Counted from the first letter of the stretch, positions 22,801-44,333 are shown. The stretch: DNA of 64,000 bases from Cordylochernes scorpioides (GCA_030710605.1 CP092870.1:15303570-15367569), one strand, 5' to 3'. Program-made: numbers and translations. The notes: generated by a model not told the origin, from the letters alone.

Positions 22801-23311
22801 CTCATTTATCCTGCATGCGTACGTCTTAACGACTAATTAATAAAACCCATAACAATCACCCTTATCTTACTTTTCGATTGTGGTACTGTAACTTTATTAG
22901 GTCCTTAAATTTACATGTGAAACATGGCCTAGGTTTTCCGCGCCGTGCACATTAAATGGTTTGGGACTTGAGTCAAAGTGACATTGCCTCAACCAAGTAA
23001 TAACTAACCCCTCAACCCTTTCTAACGCCCATCACGAAGAGATCATGATTTTCCCATCAAATCATTTTTATTTTTACCTATCATCATTATATGCTCTCTA
23101 TTAATTCTTTTATTCCTATTTTTGTTTTACTTGTATGTTTAATATTAGTTGTTTATGCCTTATTACCTCTTATGGATATACAGAAATCAACCCCATGTTA
23201 TATACCAACTCATTTCAATTAATTTTTTAAAAAATTACTTCCTTAATAACAGTCTTCCTATTCCGCTCTCTTAAATCCCTCCATATGAACCCTCTCACAT
23301 CCGGGGCCATC
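19892..23311. other. Non-coding, G-poor interior of element C
   Basis: No recognisable protein. The plus strand is strikingly poor in G and rich in A, T and C for over 3 kb, with T and A homopolymers. Parts (about 20560-21100) match the minus strand of 26870-27280. Confidence 0.7.
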
Positions 23312-24122
23312 TGTGATGATTTAAGACCATGGAATTGTTGTAAATAGTCTAGATATCTACTACCACATGTTCCACCCCATGACTGTATATAACTTCTTAT
23401 GTACTGCACATAGAAAGCCTCAACTAACATCAATCTGTACCGCGTAAGAATCTAATAAAGTATTGCAACTGCACAGATAGAAGGAATGGAGAGAGACAGG
23501 AGAAAGTTAAGGTTAAAACAAATCAGGCTTAGAGGATCGTAGAAGTCAAACCTAAGAGGTAGGCCTAGAAGAGAACATAATTATTAATAACGCCACAGTT
23601 AACCTTCTGACCCCGGACACCCTGCGAGCTAAGTTTAAACCAATATTTCCGGACAAGACAGGACGTATCTTGTGACCAGAAGTTATAAAAGTTTGAGAGA
23701 CGCCCAATTTCCGGAACAAGACCGGACGTATTTCTTCCGTCAAAGAGATAAGCCAGGCCCAATCAGAAGACAATACCTAAGTAGGTCAACCAATAGCCCA
23801 CTACCACGTGAAAAAGTCCCACCAATTAGGAAAGAATCACCTAAATAGGTCAGCCAATTAGAAAGCAGCAAGGTCGTGGTGTTAAATCGAGGACCTAGAA
23901 TTGTCAGTCTTCGCTTGGAACTCAACGGTAACACTTGCTCTAAAATCTCTCTCTCCTCATCCCATTCCTTCTTGACGTCAGACGCTTTTAGTGGAATCTC
24001 TGTTTGTTTATTTCACCTTTGGCCCAGCTGTGTCGCCTTCCACCACGACTGCACGGGAGAGTTGACATCGAGGTTCGTCGAGCATCAGGTAACACTGGTC
24101 CCAGAGGTCCCAAGATATCACA
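23312..24122 (+). repeat. Right LTR of element C
   Basis: 811 bp, one base different from the left LTR as far as I compared; followed by TATA at 24123-24126. No polypurine tract is visible just upstream. Confidence 0.9.
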
Positions 24123-24799
24123 TATATATGTACTATGTATATATATATGTAATAATGTAGTAATGTAGTAGTAGTTTATGCTGTTGGATGAATGCAGTGT
24201 GGCATGTTGGCTAGAAGCAGTCGTGGTTGTTGAGCGATGGGTGGTAAGGACACACACACAAAACGAAGCGACACAGTTGTCGAAGGAAAATTCCTTGAAT
24301 AGATAAAAAGTCGAGTCAAAAGCAAAGATGGAGATTGAGAAGGTTTCTTACTGTTTTACATGGTCGATGAGTTGGTGACAACCGGCGACACGCGGATGGG
24401 GAACTCACTGGAACTGACTGACTGCTGTTGCTACGGGCCTTTTTATACTACGAGAATTGGGTCATGCACGTGTCACACGTGTCGATGGACACCGGACACT
24501 GGCGACGGTCTGTCGGCTTCCAATCTATCTTTAGAAGTTACTTTGTAATTCTCTCAATCTTGCTTTTAACTCAGCTTTTAATCTATTATATAGTTTTATT
24601 TATTCATCCTCAGTACATTACATATGGTGATGCAAGGAGACATGTCAATTATGCGTATAATTATTTATAGATTTGCAATTAGTTCTATATACAACATGAC
24701 AATCTTGTTATACGTATTACATAATATAGGGTTATTGGTTTAAATTATCATAGATGGGCCCCGGGAGTGAAAGGGTTTATCCGGGTTTAAGCGGGTAAA
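24123..24799. other. Unassigned DNA with a minus-strand TATA motif
   Basis: A TA microsatellite is followed by GC-richer DNA. On the minus strand TATAAAAAGG (24448-24439) precedes a CAGTCAGTCAG stretch, like a core promoter or LTR remnant. The minus-strand orientation agrees with the element-C relative to its right. Confidence 0.35.
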
Positions 24800-27290
24800 G
24801 CCTCTCTAACACAGGTAAGTAATTAAAATTTCTTTTAATTAATTAAAACTGTGAGGGTAAAGGGCTATAACAAGATGTTTATTTGGCTATATCTGAAAAT
24901 TATAAAAATAAAACTTATGTTTAATTTAAAAGTTATGATATTCATTATAAAAGAGAACTGTAGATAAAACCTTTGTTTGCTAAAAAATAATGATGATAAA
25001 AAATGATGTTCTAAAAGATTGTTGGCGTGCGTTGGAAAGGGTTAGGGGTTGAAGAATATGCAATTGTAAGTGTTGCACAGACAATCAAATACTGAGATCC
25101 AGGTGCAAAGCGAGGATATAGACTTGTGCGTCTTCCTAGGCAATGTTTCACCTGCGATCCTGTATAAGGTTACAGTGCTTTGTCACAATTGTAGGGTTAT
25201 TGGGTTGAAAAGTTGTTGAAGAAAAGACTTAATATGATTGAAAGGGATGGTAGAGCCATGCGATACGTAGAATTGTTGTAGCGACAGTAGGTGGTCTGAC
25301 TTGACTTGAAATCAAAGGTTGATTGTGGTCCGCAAGAGTTGAAAAAATTGAAAGTTGGAAAAAGTGAACGCTTTGTGCATGCGTTGGTGATGTGCTCTGC
25401 GGATGATTGAAATAAACTTTTGAAACGTGTTCAGACCAAAAGTCGAGACTTGTACTTCTGGGGAACTGTGTTCAAAGAGTTTGTTGAATTAAGAAATCAA
25501 AAAGAAAAAATGTCAAGCAGTACTGTCGTTTCTATGATGGTTTGAAGCAATGGCTGAAATAGGTAGTGAAAAAAGTATAGGGAAGTAATTAGTAAGAATT
25601 TGATTGTTGAAAACGATTGTTGTATGCCCGATAGTTGCTGATAAATAAACATTGTCATATAATAAAGTTACTTAAACAAAAATATAGTGAATAAAAAGAT
25701 AAAAATATGAGTGCGGATAAAAAAAAAGTATAAGTGGATAAGATCAAACATGTAATATAAAAAAGATATAATAATGAATTAGTAAAATATAAAAGATATA
25801 ATAATGAATTAGTAATATAAAAGATATAATAATGAATTAAAAATGATTATTGAAAGAATTAAATGTTTTGTCATACTAAAATAATATCATGAAAAATAAA
25901 TTTGTTAAAATAAAGTTGTTAAAAATAATGTTGGAATAAAAATTTGATTATATAATTGAAAAGTAAAAAAAAATAAAAATAATTATTCAAGATTTTATAC
26001 AAAGTTATAATATAATTAAAGATTATTAATGATTAGATAAATGTTAAGTAGTGAAAAATGGAACAAAAATTGTCTCTTTGGAAGAAAAGTTACAACTGTG
26101 GTGTGTAACTAGGTCATTTCCCTTTTGGTACACATTGGTGTTGCTATGTCTCTCTGAAACTGGGAATACGTGAACTGACATGTTCATGGTGATATGTAGA
26201 GAATGTTTTCTCTTTTGCGTGCTGGGGTGTAGAAAAACAAAGACATATAGCATACAAATATAAAATAAATGATAACTTGATTGATTCTTTAAAAAAAATG
26301 GATTGCATTGACGAAGATGATTGTAATATATAACAATAAAGGGTTAACTTTATATAAAAGATGGCGTTCTAGTTTAGAAAAAATATTCCACACTGGTCGT
26401 GAAAACAATGTAAAAGTTGTAAAACACATAATGATAATTAAAGATATAAAGTGTTATAATATTTCAATATTAAAGTTCAAATTAATAAGTAAATTGGGTA
26501 ATGATTGGTAAGTCAATTAGTTATAAGTGCTGCAATCTATCCGTCCTGCGAGTTGGACCACTTGTTTCAGGTACAGGCGTACTGGAATTATCGGCGGTGG
26601 TAAGCTGAAACTGGGGTCAACATGGCGGCTGAAACTGGAGATGTCAACATAGCGGCCATAATTGTTTTTCTTTTCGGCGCAGTGGTCGTCATCTCCTGAT
26701 TTATGTCGCTTACACAAAGTAATAGGACGTATTAGATTATTTAATTGGTTATTTGAAAGATATAGTTTTCTCGGTGTTTGCAAGCGTTGTGTCTCGACGT
26801 TGTTGCGGACTTATTAAAAAATGTTATTCAATGATGTCAGGTTTAGATGTGAATAAAAGTGCGACTTCAACGTAGACACGCTTTGGGGTGTGAAGTGTCA
26901 CAGGCATGAAGGCGTCTTTGTGGCCTATTAAGTGAGAAAATTGTTGTGGTGCGCTGTGTGACACTAGTGAGTGGATTGAATAGAAAGGTGTCACGTGAAG
27001 TCTTTGTTTTTGGTACAGCATCTAACTAGTTTCCGAATGAATAACAAATTTATTAGTCATGGGTGGTTGTTGTACGAAACACATCGAGAATTTTCAGATT
27101 GTTATAGAGGTGGCATGTTTATTGCGAAATCTTTTTGTTCGCGACGATATGGAGTTCGTGTGGCTCGAAATTGGCTGTGTTGTTATATCGCGTGTTAATA
27201 GATGGTGGCCAATTCAAAATGAGGTTGGATTACCATGGTTCAAATCTAGAACGGTAATCAGTGTCTTACAGTAGTCTACTGAAATGACTT
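24800..27290 (-). mobile_element. Diverged relative of element C interior, inverted
   Basis: The plus strand here is C-poor, the mirror of element C's G-poor interior. On the minus strand, 27280-26870 aligns with 20560-21100: shared strings include AATTTCGAGCCACAC, CCCATGACT...AAATTTGTTATTC, GACTTCACG.GACACC and CAAAGACGCCTTCA. Roughly 70% similarity by eye. Its LTRs were not found. Confidence 0.6.
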
Positions 27291-29317
27291 AGAATTTTTT
27301 TTCTCTCATCATAGCTCTGCTATAATTTTCTCATAGCAGAGATGAGTTCTGATAATTATTGCTGGCTACAAATTTCTTAACTTTATTTTAATAGCGCTTT
27401 CTATCAAGTTATGCTAGCCTGTGCATCCAGATTAGGGCTAGCATGCTAAGAGATAGTTAATCGATTTCTCTCCAGCGCAAAGTGGATTGGGAGAGTGACA
27501 AATACATGAGCTTTAAGGTGAAAATAGAATTAAAGATCCAGTTGGCGTACCCGTGAAGAGAGAAGATTGATCACCATAGAAAGGACGCAATTTTATAGTT
27601 TTCTTCGTAAACCTTTTTTTTAAAATCCGAAACCAATAATAGATAGAAATCTGGTTTTTAACATTCCAATGGCAGAATCTCAAGGGATAGATATAGTGAC
27701 CAATTTGCGCGAGTACTTTTAATCACTGTGGAAGTATTTATTAACTTATGACATACTACCTGGGATAATCTTTAAAATATTCAAAGGAAAGGAGATGACT
27801 GGAGCTTATGTCTGCAAGACAGCTGAGATATCCCGAAGCGTGCCTGGACAGCTGTAAGTAGTTGACAAGGCAGCAAAAAAAAGCCACCTGTGTTAGAGAC
27901 AGGATCTATCTAATAATGGGGGTATGGGAGACAGGAGAGTTTATCGAGGCTCGATTTGACACTTGTATATAATGAGGATGTCAGCAGAGTGCGAGTCTCC
28001 AGTGCGGAGTATATCACCTAAAGGCTGTGAATAAGGATTGATATAGTCGGGACACCCGAGCAAAGATATTACATTGAATGTAATTCGGAACCTGTAGGCG
28101 TGAGGCGGTATCGTGATTGGTTAAGATGGCCAGACACGCGAGAAGGGTGGCCCCCTTTGACGACGTTTTCTGCCAAGTTTGATCACTGGATGCCGATAGA
28201 CCGCTAAAAGGGTGTGTCCCCCACATAGGAAATGTCATTGAAGATGTGCCAACATGAAGCGAAGAAAGGTCGAGGACGAGATGACGTTTCCTAAAATTGA
28301 CACACAAGGTGACACGTCAAGACAATGAAGTCCATCTAGAATATGGCGCTAAATTCCAGAACCAAAGTGTGGATAGATCGAGCTGAGGTGACTCCTCCAT
28401 ATTAGATATACTCCTGTAAATTCTTAAATGTCCACAAATATTTCACAGTGAATTATACAAGTTGCACACATATCTCATGAGCCAGGAATTTAATTATCAG
28501 ACTGACAATAATAAGGAATAATATAAATTTTCTAAACCAGGAACAAACACAAAACTTCTAATATGCAACAAAGTCCTACATAGTAATTCCCATACCAGAT
28601 TCACAGTGTATCATCATAACTCAACAGAAAACTCAGTTACAATTGGTATATAAAAGGGCGAAATAACTTTTGTCATTTCCCAGCCCAATATGCACCTGTT
28701 GCCCCATGGACAGTGACCCTATAACCACATTTGATTTCGTTTAAACATGATGTGAGAGAATTGATCTCATGGAAATGCAGCCTTTAATTACTATGCCTCA
28801 TACTGTATAAATGAAAGAGGAAAATTTCTAATAACAGCCGCTAAGTGGCGATGGACACATGCACGTGTTAAGGGATTAGATAAATAGGTAGGGGAAATTT
28901 CTAGATATTCAACAATTGTATATTCATGATTTGTAATTTGTTAACAATGTGACAGAGGTCATCTAGGACCTCGACGTAAAATTTGTGTATGTCCCAGAGA
29001 GAGAGAACGATGGCCGGTTTCCTCAGTAGGCCCCCGAGCGGGGGGGGGGGGGTATTTCTGAGTCACCACGAGATAAGAGAGTTGTAGCCAAGGCAATTAA
29101 AAATAGAAACCGTGGGCCCCCTCCCCTTGATAGATGGCGACCAGACGGTGGGAAGATGGTAGAAGAAAGTATGTTCAGTGTTTAAAGCGTAGCTGTCGAC
29201 CGCAATATCGCCTCGATAGAACTATTTTTTTTTGGCTCTTCGCCACATAGTGCTAATAGATAATTTGTTTTAGACTAGATACCAATATCTGTAAATAGTA
29301 CATATTATGCACTGAGG
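27291..29317. other. Unassigned DNA
   Basis: Mixed composition with a TATATAA motif near 27966, a 14-G run near 29040-29052 and no recognisable gene. The frame at 28014-28307 (minus) has no motif and low credibility. Confidence 0.35.
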
Positions 29318-29525
29318 GTTTGTGTAAGCTGATTTACCTAAATTTGAGTAACTGTATACACTAATTTATTCACGTAGGTTTATATTAGTTTTAATATTAG
29401 GTTATATATTAAATAACAAATGTTTGTGTAAGCGGATTTACCTAAATTTGAGCAACTGTATACACCAATTTATTCACGTAGGTTTATATTAGTCTTAATA
29501 TTAGGTTATATATTAAATAACAAAT
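29318..29525 (+). repeat. 104-bp tandem duplication
   Basis: GTTTGTGTAAGC starts at 29318 and again at 29422. The two 104-bp copies differ at a few positions. Confidence 0.9.
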
Positions 29526-29628
29526 ATGTATTCTCCTGTTAAGAAACAATTTTTTTTATTTGCTGCAATCTTGGCTTTAATGTTGATATATGATATTTAA
29601 GAGTTACTCAGTTTTTTTTTTAAATTAA

Positions 29629-30140
29629 CAACACTTTGTTCTTAGTGATAGGCTGTGATTTAAAGAGTTCCAGCTTTCTTTTATTTCTAGCTACGAGTTT
29701 GTTTTAGTGTTGTAATGAATCTTAAAATTTCAATATTTTTATTTTAAGCTAACAATTTTGTCTTAGTGTCATAGTGAACTTTAAATAGTTTACAGTTCTT
29801 CTTTTTATTTTTTTATACTATAACGTGTGTTCTAAATTTCCAGTTTTTCCTACTTTATTTTTATGTTAACAATTTTGTCTTAGTGTCATAGTGAACTTTA
29901 AATAGTTTACAGTTCTTCCTTTTATTTTTAAACCATAACGTGTGTTCTAGTGTTAAGTTACCGTTGAAAGGAGCTTTAACACCCTGTTTCAGTGCTTGCG
30001 TGTCATTTGTCACAACCTTGTCACAACCTCGTTTTAGTGTAGCACGTCGTTGAAAAGAGAGTTTTCACAACCTTGTTAGGATGTGAGTTAAGGAGTTTTT
30101 AGTTTCTTCTTATTTTGTGCTACAATTTCGCCCTGCTGTA
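29629..30140 (+). repeat. Degenerate ~60-bp tandem repeat array
   Basis: About eight monomers of 50-75 bp share an AACAATTTTGTCTTAGTG-like start and a T-rich end. The best pair begins at 29751 and 29868 (117-bp dimer period). Monomers get more diverged toward 30100. Confidence 0.6.
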
Positions 30141-32722
30141 GGACAAGAGGAACCACGAGAGACAGCAATCTTAGGAAACCCGCTAGGGGTAGTAAATAGG
30201 GCAATTGGTGGCGATATTGACGGCCCTGAAATACGCCGTTCAACCAGGGTCAAGAGGCCCACTGAGTGCAAATCATGTCCAGGTTGCCAATGATTAAACC
30301 TATAGAATGTGTACTAGAGTTATTTAATTTTGATCATAGTATGAAGTATTAGAGTGTGAGTTAAAGGCCCTAGATTGTGGTCTTGAAGGATTTTCAGTTT
30401 TTTTTTATTGAAGAGGCTATTCTGTGTTGATAGCAAAATGTAATTTAAGTCGTGAGTTCAACAGTTTATTTTTGTTTTAATTTTTATTGAAGGTTCTGAA
30501 CAATGGTTCAACTTTAAAAATAATTAAGGGACTTAGACGCACTAGATAATTGCTGTGCTTGTAACCAATTCTCTATTGACAGACTTGGAGCTTGCGTTGG
30601 GTAAAACTTGACTCCCTGTAATCCCTGGATCCAGTTATACAGTCCAAAGAGAATTTCTAATGAGAGTGTGTAAGGCAATTACAGTCTAAGAATTGTTATG
30701 ATAGAGTAACAAGTAACCTCTGTTGTTAAACTCCAGAACGAGCTGGGTACTGAAAACCCTATAAGTCCAAAGAAAGAGTCTAGCTGAATAGCAGAGAAAA
30801 AGGAATGCCAATGAAGTATATAAGAAATAGGGTTGGAGAAACACTTGTAGAACTATCATATTTTGGCAATGAGGCAAATGCTTGAAGTTCAGTTCGCTCC
30901 ATTTAAGTGCTAGTCTTGATGATTCGTTTATTTAGACACCAAGTGTCAAGATAAGAAGATTTTCAAACTGTGAGACACACAGTTAAAGTGTTAGGTTAGA
31001 TTTCAGCATTGATTGTTAACAATCAATTTTATTAATTTTGTTTAAATATAAATAATATTTATCTATGAGTAGATAATTTATATAGAGTTTGTATGAGGCA
31101 TTTATTTAAGTTAATGGGGCTTTAGTCCCCACTTGGTTTTAATTAGAAAACTTTATTTGATCTCACATTAGTCCTGGAATTAGCAATTGTTAGGGTTTAT
31201 CTGATAGAGATATTTGAGTGTTTTGGCGTTTATAACAATTTTTGACTTTAGTTTATGTGCAAGATGCGAATGAAATGTATGAATGGGAAATCTTAGTGGA
31301 TGTGTCAAGGTTAAAAACTATTATATTGTGAGCCCAAAATACATTAGAGTAGTGTTAGGGAATTTAATAGGTTCAATTTTCAATTTTGATTTCATTATTT
31401 GTTAGGATCGAATGGCCTCACAGGACTGTACAACTCTACTGTTAGGAAAATATCCGCTCCATTTTAGTTAGGTCTCCTTTAGAGGAGTATAAGTATTGAT
31501 TTCTTTTATTAGGGTAATCAGTTACTCTATTTCATTATATTCAACTTGAATTCTAAGAATCGTAGAAAATGATCATGTCTCGATTCTCAGGCTGGAAGGT
31601 TGTGGGAGGTTATGATCAGACCAGAAAGCCCACAAAACTTCTCCTCTTTAGAGGGAGCGGAAAGGTATCAGGTGAACTTTGTGCTAGGTGGGGGATTTAG
31701 TAGCCGATGTCGCAGGTAAGGTGCATAACGACAAACCTCGGAAAACCGATCTGACATCGTAATTTACGACGCTTTAAGCGTGACTGAGATGAGGTTGATT
31801 CAGACGGGAGGTTGAGAAGGTTCGGCGCGTTGAAGCTCCTCTATAAATTGCGCAGCTTGGAACCAATCCTCTATAGACAGAAACTTTGAAACATGTGCTG
31901 GGTAAACAGTCCCTATAACTCCTTGATTTTAAGTCATAGTCTAAAGGGGGTTTCTAATGAGAGTTAACAATGAGAGAGCGTGGAAGAGACAAACTATGAT
32001 TAGACGAGGCGATTCCGTCTACAGATTTTAGGTACCAATTAGCAAAGTGACAGATGGACTGTCCAGATTCTTTGTGTTTTATATCGCCCCAGGCTAGCAA
32101 AAGTTAATCACCTAATTAAAAACTATGTCTACCATACGTTTAGTTAGAACGATTTCAAGTCAAAATACCAGTTAGTAAGTAGAATTTTTTTTTTACGAGA
32201 GTAACTCATTATAAGATAAGATAAATTTTAAATTAGTAGGACACCTAAATGAGCTTTTGAAGCAGATTACCAGAACAAGCCAGACCAGTATTCCAGATTT
32301 GAAGAAAGGGAAGTTTAAAGGGGGGATGGAATATCAAATTTTTGTTTCGGCTATGAAATGGCCCAGAGCAATGAGTTTATTCTATTTTATTTTTGGACAA
32401 AGAGTCAAATTTTCAGAGAGGTACTAAGAACTCAAGTGGGAAATTATTTCACAAGATATAGGTAAGACCTAGTTTATTATTCATCATAATTTATTTTCAG
32501 GGTTAATTTAAGTAGTACTTTTGTTAAAGTGGGCTTGTTGGTCAAAGATATGAGTACACATTCTAAGACAAGCTAAACAATGTATAGTAGGGTTAACAAC
32601 AATGTTCAGCTAAGAACAAAGATAGGTGAGATTGCCACCACAGATAAGGTAATTTGGAAATAGTCTGGTTTGGAGACGTATTGACTACCATGATTTCCTT
32701 CCTATATATTTTCCTTGATTTA
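30141..32722. other. Non-coding, T/G-rich DNA up to the gap
   Basis: No gene recognised. A diverged direct repeat pairs about 30570-30670 with 31855-31965 (AACCAATTCTCTAT, GGGTAAA, TTTCTAATGAGAGT). Confidence 0.4.
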
Positions 32723-32822
32723 NNNNNNNNNNNNNNNNNNNNNNNNNNNNNNNNNNNNNNNNNNNNNNNNNNNNNNNNNNNNNNNNNNNNNNNNNNNNNN
32801 NNNNNNNNNNNNNNNNNNNNNN
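32723..32822. other. Assembly gap (100 N)
   Basis: Exactly 100 N, the usual placeholder for a scaffold gap of unknown size. Protein reads across it are meaningless. Confidence 0.99.
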
Positions 32823-33328
32823 GCAGGAGAAAGTTAGTATAGTCCCCTCCACATAGACAATAAAACACAACCAATGGTATAACTCACTATCACATTGACC
32901 CTCCAGCATGTACTGATGAGCCATCATACAGTAGATGTCAGTAACATAAGATGACGTATTCAGCACCTCTTCAATCACATCTCACTTCTTTTTTTACTCA
33001 TTTCCAAACTCTCTAGTTGTCTGGCACCAAGTCTTCAATGACCCATTATCTTGTTTCCTACTAATACCTTCCCTCCACCACAATGTCTACACATATGATG
33101 CTACAAGAAAATGCTTCATTCTCTAGGAAGTAAAAGGCACATCAGTCAGAAATTGTTTTATTGAGAAAATAGAAATAATTTCTGGCTGAAAAAAAAAAAA
33201 AAAAAAAATGTCTTTAATTTTCAAGAAATATGAATGCTGGCCAGGCATACAACATCTATCTTCAAGATTCTCCAGGAAGTAAAATAAAGAGGTTGGAACA
33301 CACACACAAGCAGGTGCAGTTTACTTAC
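32823..33328. other. DNA right of gap, possible minus-strand coding piece
   Basis: A minus-strand frame near 32980-32840 (EEVLNTSSYVTDIYCMMAHQ...) looks coding-like but has no recognised domain and runs into the gap. A 20-A run lies at about 33189-33208. No SURF4 exon 5 seen. Confidence 0.3.
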
Positions 33329-41763
<8,435 letters not shown>

Positions 41764-42017
41764 TCCTTCTGCACACACACACACACATCATTCCAACATC
41801 TGCAATGTACCTATATTACAGTACTATTGCTACAGAGAACACCTTTGTTAACATTATACTTATATGTTAAAACTCTTAAAATATATTTTTATAGGCATTA
41901 TGACATATTACATTCTTCTTAAGAAAGTTCACCAACTAAAATTGACTAGAGACCAATTCATTAAAAATTCGTAAAATAAACTTTCATTTTGTAAACACTG
42001 TACAATACTGGTTTTAA

Positions 42018-42175
42018 ATTGATAAAGCACAATTTGGATTATAGATTATAATACAAGAAAATAAGACCTAATCCAAATAATTTATTAGTGTGTGACGTTG
42101 ATGGTGACAATGCTGTTGCTGAAACGTCACACACTAATAAATTATTTGGATTAGGTTTTATTTTCTTGTATGGTT
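42018..42175. repeat. MITE G copy
   Basis: ATAAAGCACAATTTGGATTA..., near-perfect inverted halves around GATGGTGACAATGCTG. Confidence 0.7.
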
Positions 42176-43194
42176 TGAAAATTGTTTTATATAATGCTGC
42201 AGCATTGATCAGTCTCTTAGATTTTCTCATACAGAGAAATTATATTATTCATTCACAGTAAAATGAAGTGATTTAGAAGCAATCATACAGATGTCTTGAT
42301 TTAAAATAGTCTCAAGGTAATAGATCCATTCACTTTCAGCCCCATTCATAAAACTGTTCCAACTCCATATCAAATATTTCTTTTGAGAAAATTTCCAAAT
42401 TTCATCAGTTTACAGTGATCGGGTTCTGTATCTGTATTTTGCACATATTCATTGAAAAACATTGAATAAAACATTTTTTTACAAATTTTCATTAATTTGA
42501 AAGCTTTTGGCTCTATAGGACAATGACTTTTTAAAGATTAATTTTCTCCCTGGATTTTGACATTGTGGATATCATGGAATAAAACCTGCCCTGGACTGAC
42601 AAGGCCCATAGCCTGTAACCACGGTCTCCAGGTAGGCACGTTCTCAGTTTGCCAAAGCACTGATGTTGTGGCTTTGTCACCGACCCGAGGCTGCTAGTTT
42701 GTGGCAACAGTCAATAGATGGTGTCTTGTTTTGATGAGAGAATCAATTTTTATTTTTTATAAGTAGATAATATATTAGTAGGAAAAAAAAAACATCCAAG
42801 TATTAAATTCCACATGCTCTCGTTTGTCTGTGTTCTCTGATTGGTTGATCCCTCAGCAATAATATTGGAAAGTTTCCAAATGACATTATTTTCAAAAAAA
42901 TATTCAAGAAAAGTCTTTCCTTTTGGAATATTTTTAGTGAAATCTTCCTTGTAAATACAATTTTAGGTTTCCAGCTTATAGTGTACTTTTTTACCAAGTC
43001 CCTAGAATAGGCCTTATAACAAAGTTTTACAGTACCTTTCTATTTCCTTAATTTGAAAAAAATCTCTCAAGAGAAGCTGGTATCTAAGTGTGTGTGACCA
43101 ATGCCATTGTACCTCTGTGCAAGAATGTAATGAGGTAGAGAATGTACTAATGCTGGTAACAGGACCACATCCCTCCAAATTTATATATTACATA
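42176..43194. other. Unassigned DNA upstream of SURF4
   Basis: About 42590-42720 is GC-richer and might hold a 5' non-coding exon or promoter of SURF4, but I see no decisive motif. Confidence 0.3.
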
Positions 43195-43531
43195 TGGCTG
43201 ATAGTATCCTGTAAGGGCTCCTAATCCAGGGATAAAGGATGAGCAGCGTTTGTACTCCATGTTAGGAGCGGCTGCACATGGCGTCTGTTCATCATGTCAG
43301 AGGCAGCCATTTCATATTGTAACTAAGTCGGCCTGCTACTGAGTAGTGCTCCCAGTCTTAATGACAAAGGCAGACGCATTCTACTTCACCCAGTCATAAT
43401 GGTTGTCAAATTGTATTGACTCATCCATTGATGAGCTCTACTCATCCCCGGCAGACACCATCAAAAGTCTCAAGCTTTACAAGCTTGATACCCTAATATG
43501 ATTGAGTGGAGATAAGAAAGAAGAAGATATA
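43195..43531 (+). mobile_element. Internally deleted LINE derivative
   Basis: 5' section (GCTGATAGTATCCTGTAAGG ... TTCACCCAGT) joins directly to the 3' end of the RNase H LINE (ATTGACTCATCCATTGATGA ... CTTGATACCCTAATATGATT, GTGGAGATAAGAAAGAAGAAG). The latter matches 47668-47781, so this is a SINE-like derivative sharing the LINE tail. Confidence 0.7.
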
Positions 43532-44095
43532 TATTAAACAGCTTGTTGTTACTAGTGTCACAGACTTGGTTACCCAGATGTCACGTGAAGGTTACTTATT
43601 TGGTCCCCGGTTACTTTGGGAAAGGCACAATTTGTATTAAAAGTTGAAAAAAGGTAACCTGAATATTTTTCAATATGATGATCTTAACAAACATATTTCT
43701 TATTCAGTTTTGAACATTGTATAATTGTGATCACATCAGATAGGAGAAGTAATTTTTAACTAAAGTTTCTCAACAATATTTGAACATATAGGGCATAGAA
43801 TAAAAAAAAACAGGAAGAATGGAAACACTTGAACCATTTCTAATGTTTTGCTCAGAAAAAAAAAAAAAGAGGAATTCTTCCAAAAAAGGTTTAAAATAAG
43901 GAATGTAGCATTTTTCAATGTGAGAGTTATTCCAAGACACTATTTCTCTTGCTGACAACATTTTGGCTTCAAGTTTACAATCCAGAGGTAGTAAATGATC
44001 AATTATATTTTCGATCAATGGTTATTTATTAAAAGTCAATATTTCTATCAGGCTATCTTTTTCTGAGAGTGACACTATTAAACTTTCTATCCATG

Positions 44096-44228
44096 ATTAG
44101 GTACAATTTGGATTATAGATTGGAAACAAAGTAATAAGACCAAATCCAAATAAAGAAATGGTGAGCGTTGTTTCAGTAACTGCGCTAAAATGTCACTCCT
44201 TATTTATTTGGTGTTATTACCTTGTGTA
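44096..44228. repeat. MITE G copy
   Basis: TTAGGTACAATTTGGATTAT...AATAAGACCAAATCC..., right half deleted in part. Confidence 0.6.
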
Positions 44229-44333
44229 ACTTTCTATCCATTTAATGCCTAAGGATAGAGGTTTTTAAAAGGCAGCTTGGTATAGATAATTCATTTGAAA
44301 AAAAAAATACTATTTTTTTGGGCCATAATTTTA

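Larger units (their letters stand above)
18592..24122 (+). mobile_element. Non-autonomous LTR retrotransposon (C), LARD-like
   Basis: 811-bp LTRs at 18592-19402 and 23312-24122 (TGTGATGATTTAAG...AAGATATCACA) are identical except for one base seen (CAGCAGTG versus CAGCTGTG). TATA flanks both ends (18588-18591, 24123-24126). The 3.9-kb interior has one short gag-position frame and no protease, reverse transcriptase, RNase H or integrase. This fits a large retrotransposon derivative mobilised in trans. The TATATAA then AATAAA order and the frame at 19484 favour the plus orientation, although the purine tract and primer site are not convincing in either direction. Confidence 0.85.

Noticed and set aside
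28014-28307. Minus-strand gene of 97 codons
   Set aside because: No domain, splice site or homologous pattern; composition is that of surrounding non-coding DNA.
32593-32978. Proteins spanning the N gap
   Set aside because: Open frames there exist only because N was translated as X.
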